DNA of 64,000 nt from Lachnospiraceae bacterium (GCA_910575075.1 CAJTCY010000006.1:62001-126000); one strand, 5' to 3'. Shown: positions 8,580 to 17,408, numbered from the stretch's first letter. Notes: generated from the sequence alone by a model not told the origin. Translations and numbers: made by a program.

Positions 8580-8930
8580 ATGAATAATGAAAAAGTGTAT
8601 CAAATGTCCTTTGCAAAGGTGTACTCTTTGCTTGTAAGCAAGGCTGTCAAAAAAGGGCGAAATAAAAACGAAGTGGATACAATTGTTAAATGGCTTACGG
8701 GATATCAGCAGGAGGATATCGAAAAATTTGAGAACAGTTCTCTTACCTATGCGGATTTTTTTGAAAATGCGCCAGAGTTGAATCCTAACCGCAAACTGAT
8801 TAAGGGAAAGGTCTGCGGAATAAAGGTTGAAGAAATTGAAGATACTCTCATGCAGGAAATCCGGTATTTGGACAAGCTGGTAGATGAGCTTGCAAAAGGG
8901 AAGCCGATGGATAAAATATTGAGGGCGTAA
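8580..8930 (+). CDS. DUF2200 family protein
   Basis: The 116-residue protein matches the DUF2200 family along its length: the N-terminal MSFAKVY, the central IVKWLTGYQQ, and the C-terminal LNPNRKLIKGKVCGIKVEEI followed by MQEIRYLDKLVDELAKGK. It is a small soluble protein of unknown function, full length for its family. The ribosome site is weak (GAAAGGT about 13 bases before ATG). A short hairpin TGGTCA/TGACCA follows the stop. Confidence 0.85.
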   Translation: MNNEKVYQMSFAKVYSLLVSKAVKKGRNKNEVDTIVKWLTGYQQEDIEKFENSSLTYADFFENAPELNPNRKLIKGKVCGIKVEEIEDTLMQEIRYLDKLVDELAKGKPMDKILRA

Positions 8931-8974
8931 TGGTCATTTTTGACCACATCATTATAATACAAGGAGACTGAGTG

Positions 8975-9733
8975 ATGAAATTTATCTCATGGAATGTAAA
9001 TGGGCTGCGTGCCTGTGTGCAAAAAGGATTTTTAGATTTTTTTCGGGAAGCGGATGCAGATTTTTTCTGTGTGCAGGAGACAAAACTTCAGCAAGGGCAG
9101 ATTTCCCTGGAGCTTCCAGAAGGGTATTATGATTACTGGAATTATGCAGAAAAGAAAGGATATTCTGGGACGGCGGTTTTTACCAGGCATGAGCCGCTGC
9201 ATGTGACATATGGAATAGGGATAGAGGAACATGACAGGGAGGGCAGGGTTCTTACGCTGGAATATGATAAGTTTTTTCTCGTGACCTGTTATACACCTAA
9301 TTCACAGAATGAACTGGCAAGATTGTCTTATCGTATGGAGTGGGAAGACGCGTTTTTAAATTACCTGGATCGTTTAAAGGAAAAAAAGCCAGTGATTTTC
9401 TGTGGAGACTTAAATGTGGCACACCAGGAAATTGACTTGAAGAATCCTAAGACTAACCGGAAAAATGCAGGTTTTACGGATGAAGAGCGGTCAAAATTTA
9501 CGGAAATTTTAAATCATGGTTATATTGATACCTTCCGGTATTTCTACCCTGACGCGGAGCAGGTGTATTCCTGGTGGTCTTATCGGTTTAAGGCCAGAGA
9601 GAAGAATGCCGGTTGGCGGATTGATTATTTTGTGGTGTCAGAAGATTTAAAAGGGAAACTTTTGGATGCAAAAATACACACAGATATTTTGGGTTCTGAC
9701 CATTGCCCGGTGGAACTAACCATATCATTTTGA
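8975..9733 (+). CDS. xth: Exodeoxyribonuclease III / AP endonuclease
   Basis: The start ATG at 8975 is preceded by AAGGAG with an 8-base gap; the GTG three bases before it is less likely. The 252-residue enzyme shows the EEP-family signature in order: WNVNGLRA, the metal-binding Glu in CVQETKLQ, GYSGTAVFTR, the GDLNVAH motif, and WRIDYF followed by GSDHCPV at the end. It removes 3' blocking groups and nicks DNA at abasic sites in base excision repair. All catalytic residues are present. Confidence 0.95.
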   Translation: MKFISWNVNGLRACVQKGFLDFFREADADFFCVQETKLQQGQISLELPEGYYDYWNYAEKKGYSGTAVFTRHEPLHVTYGIGIEEHDREGRVLTLEYDKFFLVTCYTPNSQNELARLSYRMEWEDAFLNYLDRLKEKKPVIFCGDLNVAHQEIDLKNPKTNRKNAGFTDEERSKFTEILNHGYIDTFRYFYPDAEQVYSWWSYRFKAREKNAGWRIDYFVVSEDLKGKLLDAKIHTDILGSDHCPVELTISF

Positions 9734-9787
9734 AGTGAGAATGTGTGCAGCAAATGACAATACCAATGATAAGTGAAAGGAACTAAG

Positions 9788-10822
9788 ATGGAAAAAGGGG
9801 ATATCAAGTTACGTAAAGTGATTGTGCATATACTGGATTCTACGGTAGGGATGCCTGTGCTCTCGGATACGCTTCTTGAGTATGGCTCGGATTTTGAAGA
9901 TTTCCTGCGGGGACATATTTTTAAGCTGATGGCTACAGATGACAAGAAGACGTGTGAATTTCATAAAAATGATTCCAGGGTGTATCAGCAGCTTGTCACA
10001 TTGACAGAGGCAGGGCAAAAAGACGAAGCTTTTGTGGAGACGAGCCAGCAGCTGGCTTTATATCTGTATGAGATTATGAATAAAAATATAGAGATTCCCC
10101 AAGCGGATTTTGTGGAAATTCTGTTTGAGGCAGAGGGGGAGACGTATCTTGCTTTGCTGAAAATGGATTATAAGACCTCTTATACGCATCAGACACAGTC
10201 AGATGCTTTTGGAAATGCCAATCAGATTATTAAATTCCGGGCCATTCTTCCCACAGAAACGCAGAAATTGTCAGAGGCTGCTGTGATTTGCCTTTCAGAT
10301 TTCTCTATTTATATGATTGAGAAGAAATATGAAGTAAATGGACAGAAGACAAATTATTTTTCCAAACTTTTTTTACATTGCAGCGGCGCCCTTTCAGCCA
10401 AAACACAGCTTTCTATCGTCACGCGCGCAATTGATACCGTACAAAAAAAGTATTACGGTGATTCTGAGCAGTTTGAGGTGCAGATGGAGGCAAAACAGGT
10501 CATTCATCAGCAGTTGGAAGAGACGGGGGCGGTGGATGTGCCTTTTGTACTGGATCAGGTATTTAAGGAAAAAGAAGAGTTCAAACAGGAAGTCAATGAG
10601 CAGCTGGAAAAGTATCATATGGATACAGATGTCCAGATTGAGCCGCAGGCGGAAAGCACAGCCCAGAAATTTGCCAAACAATATCTCGCCACGGATACGG
10701 GGGTGGAAATCAAGATTCCTATGGAACAATATCAGAATGGAGAGCATATTGAATTTATCACGAATCCGGATGGAACAATATCTATATTGATAAAAAATGT
10801 AGGGCGTATTACTTCAAAATAG
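9788..10822 (+). CDS. Nucleoid-associated protein, YejK/NA37 family
   Basis: The protein has 344 residues. ATG 9788 is preferred over GTG 9773 because AAAGGA falls between the two. The N-terminus (IKLRKVIVHILD followed by a conserved FLRGHI-type segment) and the C-terminal IEFITNPDGTISILIKNVGR fit the 37-kDa nucleoid-associated protein family (PF04245). It has no signal or membrane segment. In E. coli the homologue binds the nucleoid; its role in Firmicutes is unknown. It stands alone between exonuclease III and the rplS promoter. Confidence 0.75.
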   Translation: MEKGDIKLRKVIVHILDSTVGMPVLSDTLLEYGSDFEDFLRGHIFKLMATDDKKTCEFHKNDSRVYQQLVTLTEAGQKDEAFVETSQQLALYLYEIMNKNIEIPQADFVEILFEAEGETYLALLKMDYKTSYTHQTQSDAFGNANQIIKFRAILPTETQKLSEAAVICLSDFSIYMIEKKYEVNGQKTNYFSKLFLHCSGALSAKTQLSIVTRAIDTVQKKYYGDSEQFEVQMEAKQVIHQQLEETGAVDVPFVLDQVFKEKEEFKQEVNEQLEKYHMDTDVQIEPQAESTAQKFAKQYLATDTGVEIKIPMEQYQNGEHIEFITNPDGTISILIKNVGRITSK

Positions 10823-10825
10823 TTC

Positions 10826-10854
10826 TTGCACTTTTGACTGATTTATGGTAGAAT
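10826..10854 (+). promoter_or_regulatory. Promoter of rplS
   Basis: TTGCAC (10826-10831), a 17-base spacer, and TAGAAT (10849-10854) lie about 80 bases before the L19 start codon. Confidence 0.7.
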
Positions 10855-10933
10855 ACAAATCTGTGAGACAAGAAAATGATGGTCCTCTGTTACAAATGTA
10901 TTAAGAACATCTAACGAAATAGGAGGTCACAAA

Positions 10934-11287
10934 ATGAATGCGACAGAAATAATCAGAAACATTGAGAAAGAACAGTTGAAAGACAAGGTAGATGACTTCA
11001 GAGTAGGTGATACCGTGAAGGTTTACGGTAAGATTAAAGAAGGAAACCGTGAGAGAATTCAGGTATTTGAAGGCATCGTATTAAAACGCCAGGGCGGAAG
11101 CAACAGAGAGACTTTTACGGTTAGAAAATTCTCCAATGGTGTTGGTGTTGAGAAGACATGGCCGCTGCATTCACCGAACGTAGAAAAAATCGAAGTAGTT
11201 CGTTATGGTAAGGTAAGACGTGCAAAACTGAATTACTTAAGAGATCGTGTTGGTAAGAGAGCGAAAGTCAAAGAATTAGTAAAATAA
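10934..11287 (+). CDS. rplS: 50S ribosomal protein L19
   Basis: The 117-residue protein begins at an ATG with AGGAGG nine bases upstream. It has the typical L19 sequence, including [31 protein letters not shown], the [12 protein letters not shown] block and the basic [16 protein letters not shown] tail. It lies at the 30S-50S interface. It has its own promoter and terminator, although in Firmicutes it commonly heads the rbgA-rnhB region, as here. Confidence 0.98.
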   Translation: MNATEIIRNIEKEQLKDKVDDFRVGDTVKVYGKIKEGNRERIQVFEGIVLKRQGGSNRETFTVRKFSNGVGVEKTWPLHSPNVEKIEVVRYGKVRRAKLNYLRDRVGKRAKVKELVK

Positions 11288-11311
11288 TTCAAAACTGAAT
11301 TGGAACACGGG

Positions 11312-11347
11312 AAGGGACAAGTACGATAGGTAGTTGTCCCTTTTTTA
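11312..11347 (+). terminator. Terminator of rplS
   Basis: AAGGGACAA (11312-11320) pairs with TTGTCCCTT (11334-11342) and a T run follows directly. Confidence 0.9.
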
Positions 11348-11349
11348 TC

Positions 11350-11450
11350 TTATCAGGAAAGACCTTGTCACGCTAAAGCGTGAAAGTATCTTTCCGATAG
11401 GTTCTGAGCGAGTTGAAGTGGGCTTGCCCACTTTGTTAGAAAAGACAGGA
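11350..11450. repeat. Palindromic intergenic repeat
   Basis: Nested and successive hairpins fill the space between the rplS terminator and lepB: an outer TATC-GGAAAGA/TCTTTCC-GATA pair around TCACGC/GCGTGA, then AAGTGGGC/GCCCACTT. The order of stems and the shared AAGTG..CACTTTGT block are similar to the element at 4425-4555. It is probably a repeated chromosomal element of this lineage. Confidence 0.5.
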
Positions 11451-11460
11451 GCGGTAAAAT

Positions 11461-12045
11461 ATGAGAAGAAATGCAGCTGGACTGAGTTTTTACCGGCGTA
11501 AGAAAAAAATAAATACGGCGCTGCTCAAAGAGATTGCAGTCTGGGCAGGAGAAATTCTGCTGACCATTGCAGGAACTGTAATTTTGGTGTCCTTTTTCGG
11601 ATATCAGGTGTCGGTGGTGGGTCCTTCCATGTCTCCGACGCTGGAGAGTGGAGAACAGATTCTGGTAAATCGTTTTATATATAAATTGTTTGACCCGAAA
11701 CCGAATGATTTGGTAGTGTTTTCGCCTAATGGCAATGAAAAAGCCCATTATTATGTGAAGCGGGTGATTGGGGTTCCGGGAGATACCATACAGATCAAGG
11801 ATGGAGAGGTCTATGTAAATGGAGAACTTTTTCCTGAGAAAATAGAAGGAGACGCCATTGAAAATGCTATGATGGCGGAGAATGAGATTTTGGTGGAGGA
11901 AGATGAATATTTTGTGCTGGGAGATAACCGCAACAACAGCGAGGACAGCCGTTATGCAAGTATCGGCAATGTGAAGAAAGAATATATTACAGGGCAGGCG
12001 TGGATGATTATCTCACCCTGGAAGAAAGTAAGTTTCTTGAAATAG
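11461..12045 (+). CDS. lepB: Signal peptidase I (first copy)
   Basis: The 194-residue, single-pass enzyme has a membrane segment at ~28-48. It is followed by the catalytic serine in GPSMSPT (Ser56), the general-base lysine in YYVKRVIGVPGD (Lys100) and the C-terminal GDNRNNSEDSR box. It cleaves signal peptides at the outer face of the membrane. Size and single N-terminal anchor fit the Gram-positive SipS type. AGGAG lies 10 bases before the ATG. The rbgA gene follows after 14 bases. Confidence 0.95.
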   Translation: MRRNAAGLSFYRRKKKINTALLKEIAVWAGEILLTIAGTVILVSFFGYQVSVVGPSMSPTLESGEQILVNRFIYKLFDPKPNDLVVFSPNGNEKAHYYVKRVIGVPGDTIQIKDGEVYVNGELFPEKIEGDAIENAMMAENEILVEEDEYFVLGDNRNNSEDSRYASIGNVKKEYITGQAWMIISPWKKVSFLK

Positions 12046-12059
12046 AAAGGAGGAAGGAA

Positions 12060-12911
12060 ATGCATTTTCAATGGTATCCAGGGCATATGACAAAGGCAAA
12101 GCGCCAAATGCAGGAAGATATGAAGCTCATAGATCTGGTAATTGAGCTGGTCGACGCCCGCATCCCTTTCAGCAGCAGGAATCCCGATATTGATGAACTG
12201 GGAAAGAATAAGGCTAGGCTGATATTGATGAATAAGGCTGACCTTGCCAATCAGCAGCTGACAGCAGCCTGGGGGGCGTATTTCAGGGAAAAAGGGTATT
12301 TTACAGTAAACCTGGACGCAAGAACCAGGGCAGGAATGAAGAATATCAGTGATGTGGTGATGGAAGCCTGTCAGGAGAAGCTGGAACGTGACCGGAGAAG
12401 AGGGATCAAAAACCGTCCGGTGCGTGCTATGGTAGTGGGGATTCCCAATGTGGGAAAATCCACGTTTATCAATACTTATGCAGGGAAAGCCTGTGCAAAG
12501 ACGGGAAATAAGCCGGGTGTGACGAAGGGAAAGCAGTGGATTCGTTTGAATAAAAATGTGGAGCTGTTAGATACGCCTGGGATTTTGTGGCCCAAGTTTG
12601 AGGATCAGAGAGTAGGGCTGTATCTTGCGCTTATCGGTTCGATCAAGGACGAGATTCTGAATATTGATGAATTGTCTCTGGAACTTATTCAGATTTTACA
12701 GGAAAAATATCCTGGAGTTCTCCAGGAACGTTTTCAGATTCAAGAAGAGCAAAAGCCGGCAGAAATTCTTGGAGAGATAGCCCAAAAACGCAATTGTGTG
12801 AAAAGGGGCAATGAACTTGATTACAGTAAAGCAGCAGCATTGTTGCTAGAGGAGTTCCGCAGTGGAAAACTGGGAAAAATAACACTTGAATTTCCAGAAA
12901 AACAGAGATAA
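12060..12911 (+). CDS. rbgA: Ribosome biogenesis GTPase RbgA (YlqF)
   Basis: ATG 12060 is chosen because AAAGGAGG precedes it and the family starts with MHFQWYPGHM. The frame is open further upstream into lepB. The 283-residue protein is a circularly permuted GTPase: NKAD (G4, 58-61) precedes GIPNVGKST (G1, 127-135) and then DTPG (G3). RbgA drives a late step of 50S assembly. Position next to rplS and rnhB is the usual Firmicutes arrangement. Confidence 0.95.
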   Translation: MHFQWYPGHMTKAKRQMQEDMKLIDLVIELVDARIPFSSRNPDIDELGKNKARLILMNKADLANQQLTAAWGAYFREKGYFTVNLDARTRAGMKNISDVVMEACQEKLERDRRRGIKNRPVRAMVVGIPNVGKSTFINTYAGKACAKTGNKPGVTKGKQWIRLNKNVELLDTPGILWPKFEDQRVGLYLALIGSIKDEILNIDELSLELIQILQEKYPGVLQERFQIQEEQKPAEILGEIAQKRNCVKRGNELDYSKAAALLLEEFRSGKLGKITLEFPEKQR

Positions 12912-12963
12912 AATAAATCATAATAGAGTTAATAACAGAATTTTCAGGGAGCAGGAATAAAAT

Positions 12964-13545
12964 ATGGATAATGAGCAGGAAGGGAAGAAGAAATCTTCCG
13001 AAGAAAAGGCCAGTATGATGCGGGAAACCATAAGTTTTATTTTGTATATAGGTATTGTTTTTTTACTGACCTATCTGGTGATTCATTATGTGGGGCAGCG
13101 CACGCAGGTGAGCGGAACCTCTATGGAATATACCTTGAGCGATGGAGATAATCTGATCGTGGATAAGATTACTTATCGGTTTCGTAAACCAGAGCGGTTT
13201 GATATTGTGGTATTCCCCTTTAAATATAAAGAAGATACATACTATATCAAACGTATTATCGGTATGCCGGGCGAGACGGTACAGATCGATTCTGACGGCG
13301 TAATTTACATTGACGGTGAAGAACTGGAAGAATCTTATGGGCGGGAAATTATACAGAATCCGGGAGAAGCAGCAGAACCTGTGGAACTTGGCGAGGATGA
13401 GTATTTTGTACTGGGAGATAACAGGAATGCCAGTTCAGACAGCCGTGATCCCAGTGTGGGAAAAGTGCTTGGTAAGGATTTTGTTGGCAGGGCATGGCTG
13501 AGAATTTATCCTTTTGACAAGATTGGGTTTATCAAGCATCGGTAG
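12964..13545 (+). CDS. lepB: Signal peptidase I (second copy)
   Basis: The 193-residue protein has one membrane segment (~22-44), the catalytic serine in SGTSMEY (Ser53), the lysine in YYIKRIIGMPGE (Lys96) and the GDNRNASSDSR box. It is clearly related to the copy at 11461 but diverged, with an acidic insert (~residues 120-137). Two type I peptidases flanking rbgA suggest an old local duplication with different substrate preference. The Gly-Asp of GVPGD is GMPGE here. Confidence 0.95.
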   Translation: MDNEQEGKKKSSEEKASMMRETISFILYIGIVFLLTYLVIHYVGQRTQVSGTSMEYTLSDGDNLIVDKITYRFRKPERFDIVVFPFKYKEDTYYIKRIIGMPGETVQIDSDGVIYIDGEELEESYGREIIQNPGEAAEPVELGEDEYFVLGDNRNASSDSRDPSVGKVLGKDFVGRAWLRIYPFDKIGFIKHR

Positions 13546-13565
13546 TATTTAAAGGAGAAACATCA

Positions 13566-14327
13566 GTGGGTGAATCGAGAAAAGTTACAGAGATTAAAGC
13601 AGAATTACAGGCAGCAGAGGATACCATGCTGCCTTCTTTTATTTTACAATACAAAGCAGATCAGCGCACAGGCGTGCAGAAACTGGTGCTTTTGGCAGAA
13701 AAGCGTTTAAAAGCATTAGAACAGGAGTGTCAGCGAATCGAAAGACTGAAAACTTATGAGAGACAGTATGCGGACAGAGAATATATCTGTGGGATTGACG
13801 AAGTAGGCAGAGGTCCTTTGGCAGGACCGGTGGTCGCGGCAGCAGTGATTCTGCCCAGGGACTGCAGAATATTGTATATCAATGATTCTAAGAAGCTCAG
13901 TGCGAAAAAAAGAGAGGAATTGTATGAAATTATAATGCGGCAGGCAGTGGCAGTGGGAATTGGCATGGCAGGTCCTGAGAAAATCGATGAAATCAATATT
14001 CTACAGGCTACCTACGAAGCTATGCGCCAGGCAATTCAGAATTTGGCGGTAAAACCCGATATATTATTAAATGATGCTGTGACCATTCCTCAGGTGGAGA
14101 TTCCTCAGGTGCCAATTATCAAAGGGGATGAAAAAAGTATTTCCATTGGAGCGGCAAGTATCATTGCCAAGGTCACCAGAGACCGTTTGATGGAGGAATA
14201 CGATCAGATCATGCCGGAGTATGGATTTGCCAGAAATAAGGGTTATGGTTCCAAAGAACATATGGAAGCAGTTAAAAAATATGGTCCGTCCTCTATTCAT
14301 CGTCGGAGTTTTATCAGAAATATCTGA
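13566..14327 (+). CDS. rnhB: Ribonuclease HII
   Basis: The protein has 253 residues from a GTG start behind AAAGGAG. The catalytic domain begins at YICGIDEVGRGPLAGP (Asp78, Glu79), with NDSKKLS, the LLNDAV position of the next acidic residue, and GAASIIAKVTRDR after it. It removes RNA from RNA-DNA hybrids and single ribonucleotides from DNA. The ~70-residue N-terminal helical extension is common in Firmicutes RNase HII. Confidence 0.97.
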   Translation: MGESRKVTEIKAELQAAEDTMLPSFILQYKADQRTGVQKLVLLAEKRLKALEQECQRIERLKTYERQYADREYICGIDEVGRGPLAGPVVAAAVILPRDCRILYINDSKKLSAKKREELYEIIMRQAVAVGIGMAGPEKIDEINILQATYEAMRQAIQNLAVKPDILLNDAVTIPQVEIPQVPIIKGDEKSISIGAASIIAKVTRDRLMEEYDQIMPEYGFARNKGYGSKEHMEAVKKYGPSSIHRRSFIRNI

Positions 14328-14354
14328 ACTATTTTATAGAAAGGCAGGAGCATC

Positions 14355-16286
14355 ATGTCATTTGTGGAAGGTATTCATCAATATCAAAATAATGCAGCTT
14401 CCGGTACCCAGACGCTGGCACAGACCAGAGAACCTACGGCAGTGCGTCCATTGTCTGCGCAGGCGCAGGAGTTGGTTCCTGGAAAAGTATTTGAGGGAAC
14501 GATAACAGAGATTAAGAATGGACAGGTAACCATCGGATTGAACGATGGACGTTCTATTTCTGCCAGATTGGATGCGGGAGTAAATCTGGAAAAGGGGCAG
14601 CCTATGCTGTTCCAGGTGAAATCATATTCTGGAGAGCAGATAGCAATTCGTCCGGTTACTTTGGAGAGCGCCCAGAACCCTACGCTGCTGCGTGCCCTGG
14701 AGGCGGCGGGACTGCAGGTGAATGATAAAAACCTGTCCATGGTCAATCAGATGATGGCGCAGCAGCTTCCCGTTGATAAGAACAGTCTGCATCAGATGAT
14801 GCGGATACTTGCAAATTTTCCCAAAGCGGAGGTTCAGACGCTGGTGCAGATGCAGAAACTGGGACTGGTGATTACAGAAGAATCTCTGAATCAGTTTCAG
14901 AATTATAAAAATGGGCAGCAGGCGCTTCTGCCAGAGATGAACCGCCTCATGGACGGTATTGCAGAATTGCCAGGAAAGATCTTTGGATCAGAAGGAGGAA
15001 TGTCCAGTTCTGCGCCAGGAACGCCAGGAACGATTTTAGGCTTCCAACAGCAGATTGCAGGGATTCTGCTGGGCAGCGGTCAGCAGCAGACATCGTCAGC
15101 CCAGATAGGAGCAGTGCAGAATCAGGCGGCGCTGGGGGAAATGACACAGAATCAGGCAATGCAGAATCTGTCAGTCTCCAATATTGATGCTGCCCAGGGG
15201 GTGATTATCCATGAAGATCTTACCCAGGGCGGCGGGAACCAGGCAGGCTTTGAAGGGAATGCCATGAATGGAAACGCCATGGGAGAAGGCTTATCCCAGG
15301 GAAGCCAGATGCAGGGCGGACTGTCTGGTGAAACACTTGCCCAGGATGGATTATCTGCAGGAAATCCTGCAGCAAATGAAATGCAGGGAGAAGCTTCTGA
15401 GATAAATACTTCTGTGGATTCGGCAGAGAAAGGTTTAGCAGAAGGGCAGAAGGCAGTGACAGCAGAGCAGTTTTTAAGCAAAGAACAGCAGGGCAGGCTT
15501 ACTTCGCTGCTGCAGGAGTTCTCAGGTGCAAGGGAAAACCAGCAGCTTCTTCCCCAGGGAAAATTAAATACAAACCTCAGTGCAGGAGAACTGTTGGAAC
15601 AAATAGTCAGTGCTGTGGAAAAAAGTGAAGATTATACCAGTGCATCCATGCAGAAATTGTTTAACTCGGAAGAATATAAAGGTGTGCTAAAGCAGGCGAT
15701 GGCAGACCAGTGGACCTTAACTCCAGAACAGCTCAAGGAAGAAGGCGCTGTAAAGGAAATGTACCAGCGCCTGTCCAGGCAGATGGAAGATCTGCAGCAA
15801 GTACTGACCCAGGCAGGAAAGGAAGGAACAGCTCTGGCAAAGACTGCCCAGTCCGTACAGAGTAATCTGGAATTCATGAACCAGCTTAACCAGGTATATA
15901 CTTATGTGCAGCTCCCACTAAAGCTTCAGAACCAGAATGCCCACAGTGAACTTTATGTATACACCAATAAGAAAAATCTCAGGGAAAAGAAGGGAGACTT
16001 GACGGCGCTTCTGCATTTGGATATGGAGCATCTTGGTTCTACAGATATTTTTGTAAAACTGCAGGGGGCGGCTGTAGAGACAGAATTCTATTTTGAAGAT
16101 GAGCTGTCCTGCCGTTTGATTTCTGGATATGCAGATCAACTGGTAGAGCGTTTGCAGCAGAAGGGATATTCTTGTGAGGTAAAGGTGGAAAACCGCAGAA
16201 AACAGCAGAATTTTGTGGAAGATTTTCTGGAGAGAGAGAGGCCTCCGGTAAAACTGCACCGATATTCCTTTGATGTGAAAGCGTAA
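14355..16286 (+). CDS. FliK-like (flagellar hook-length control-related) protein
   Basis: The 643-residue protein begins with a Gln/Thr-rich head. Residues ~45-100 form a small beta domain (VFEGTITEIKNGQVTIGLNDG), a helical part follows, and residues ~225-360 are a low-complexity Gln/Gly/Asn/Met stretch. The C-terminal ~110 residues (LHLDMEHLGSTDIFVKLQG to LERERPP) resemble the FliK C-terminal domain. In Bacillus the same position, after rnhB, holds ylqG followed by the FlhB-like ylqH; here the FlhB-like gene also follows, after a 330-base gap containing an inserted element. No other flagellar gene is in the window, so a motility role cannot be claimed. Confidence 0.65.
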   Translation: MSFVEGIHQYQNNAASGTQTLAQTREPTAVRPLSAQAQELVPGKVFEGTITEIKNGQVTIGLNDGRSISARLDAGVNLEKGQPMLFQVKSYSGEQIAIRPVTLESAQNPTLLRALEAAGLQVNDKNLSMVNQMMAQQLPVDKNSLHQMMRILANFPKAEVQTLVQMQKLGLVITEESLNQFQNYKNGQQALLPEMNRLMDGIAELPGKIFGSEGGMSSSAPGTPGTILGFQQQIAGILLGSGQQQTSSAQIGAVQNQAALGEMTQNQAMQNLSVSNIDAAQGVIIHEDLTQGGGNQAGFEGNAMNGNAMGEGLSQGSQMQGGLSGETLAQDGLSAGNPAANEMQGEASEINTSVDSAEKGLAEGQKAVTAEQFLSKEQQGRLTSLLQEFSGARENQQLLPQGKLNTNLSAGELLEQIVSAVEKSEDYTSASMQKLFNSEEYKGVLKQAMADQWTLTPEQLKEEGAVKEMYQRLSRQMEDLQQVLTQAGKEGTALAKTAQSVQSNLEFMNQLNQVYTYVQLPLKLQNQNAHSELYVYTNKKNLREKKGDLTALLHLDMEHLGSTDIFVKLQGAAVETEFYFEDELSCRLISGYADQLVERLQQKGYSCEVKVENRRKQQNFVEDFLERERPPVKLHRYSFDVKA

Positions 16287-16597
16287 TATTGAATCGAAAT
16301 AGGTAATTGCGAAACTCAATAGTTTTGAGAATTTCATATACAATTCAAAAAATTTTGGAAGAAATATTTTAGCATACGAAACGCTAAGAAATGCATTTTA
16401 GCGCCATGGAAACGAAACACAAAAATCATGGAAGCCTTTGCGGAACATGATTTTCGTATTAAGTGGTTCGTTGTAATGCTTGGTGCGCCCTGCATTTTGT
16501 GCGTTTCGTATGAATAAAATATTTTAGAACAATTGTATAAATTGTATATGAAATCTCAATAATTTGATAGTTTCGCAATTGCCTAATTGAATTAAAA
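16287..16597. mobile_element. MITE-like element folding into one long hairpin
   Basis: The stretch reads as an imperfect inverted repeat over its whole length, centred near 16438. Matching arms include AGGTAATTGCGAAACT (16301-16316) with AGTTTCGCAATTGCCT (16569-16584), ATTTCATATACAATT with AATTGTATATGAAAT, AAATATTTTA with TAAAATATTTTA, CATACGAAACGC with GCGTTTCGTATG, and AATCATG with CATGATT at the tip. It has no protein-coding frame. It begins right after the stop codon of the FliK-like gene and separates it from its expected partner. Size and symmetry fit a miniature inverted-repeat transposable element. Confidence 0.65.
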
Positions 16598-16619
16598 CAG
16601 GGAAAGGAGTGACAGTTTG

Positions 16620-16946
16620 ATGGAAGAGACGCGATACAAAAATACCAGAGAACTGGTCACAATGGACACAAAGACTGGGGAAAGGCAGAAGACAGCGGTA
16701 GCTGTGGCTTATGAACCAGGAGAGCGGGCGCCTAAAATTATTGCCACTGGAAAAGGGTATTTGGCAGAACGCATTATTGAGAAGGCGAAAGAAGAGAAGA
16801 TTCCTTTTTACCGGGATGATAAGCTGGCAAAAACGTTATCAAAGCTGGAAATAGGGGAGATGATTCCCCCAGAGCTGTATGAGGTGGTGGCAGAAATTCT
16901 GGTCTTTGTGGATGATATGGAACGAATGAAGGAAAAGATTAAATAA
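16620..16946 (+). CDS. FlhB C-terminal-like (EscU/YlqH family) protein
   Basis: The 108-residue protein covers only the cytoplasmic C-terminal part of FlhB: AVAVAYEPGE, APKIIATGKG, a conserved IPFYRDDKLAKTL block and IPPELYEVVAEIL. There are no membrane segments. The NPTH self-cleavage motif that stands before AVA in true FlhB is replaced by RQKT, so autocleavage is not expected. ATG 16620 is used; TTG 16617 is also possible, both behind GGAAAGGAG. It resembles Bacillus YlqH, a stand-alone homologue of unknown role, and sits in the same gene order. Confidence 0.85.
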   Translation: MEETRYKNTRELVTMDTKTGERQKTAVAVAYEPGERAPKIIATGKGYLAERIIEKAKEEKIPFYRDDKLAKTLSKLEIGEMIPPELYEVVAEILVFVDDMERMKEKIK

Positions 16947-17039
16947 TAAGCCAATGTTGGCTGGAAGTATTTATATTTTAAATGCTGCATGAGAACAGTT
17001 TTTAAATATGATGTAGAACAGACGAAACAGGAGGAACTG

Positions 17040-17408
17040 TTGGCAGGAAGAAAAAATAATTATCGGAAAATTGGTTCAGAGAATGAACAGAAGGCGGCAG
17101 AATTCCTCAAACAGAAGGGTTTTCAAATCGTGTGCCAGAACTTTTACAGCCGGTACGGAGAGATTGACCTGGTGGCGAGAGACGGCAGGTATCTGGTATT
17201 TGTGGAAGTAAAATACCGTGAAAATATCAGAGGGGGACATCCTCTGGAAGCCGTAGATTTACGTAAAAGAAGGCGCATCTGCAAAACAGCAGACTATTAT
17301 TGCCTGTGCCGCGGATGCGGTGAGGAAACACCCTGCCGGTTTGATGTGATAGGGATTGCGGGAGATGAGATAACGCATATCCGGAATGCATTTGAATATG
17401 TCAGATAG
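17040..17408 (+). CDS. YraN family (UPF0102) endonuclease-like protein
   Basis: The TTG start at 17040 is chosen because a full AGGAGG lies five bases before it, giving 122 residues, the usual family length. An ATG at 16989 would add 17 residues but has no ribosome site. The sequence shows the restriction-endonuclease-like core of the family: GSENEQKAAEFL, YGEIDLVARDG, VFVEVKYR (E-x-K) and a CRFDVIGI strand. Function is not established; the fold suggests DNA recombination or repair. The pgeF gene follows closely. Confidence 0.88.
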   Translation: MAGRKNNYRKIGSENEQKAAEFLKQKGFQIVCQNFYSRYGEIDLVARDGRYLVFVEVKYRENIRGGHPLEAVDLRKRRRICKTADYYCLCRGCGEETPCRFDVIGIAGDEITHIRNAFEYVR

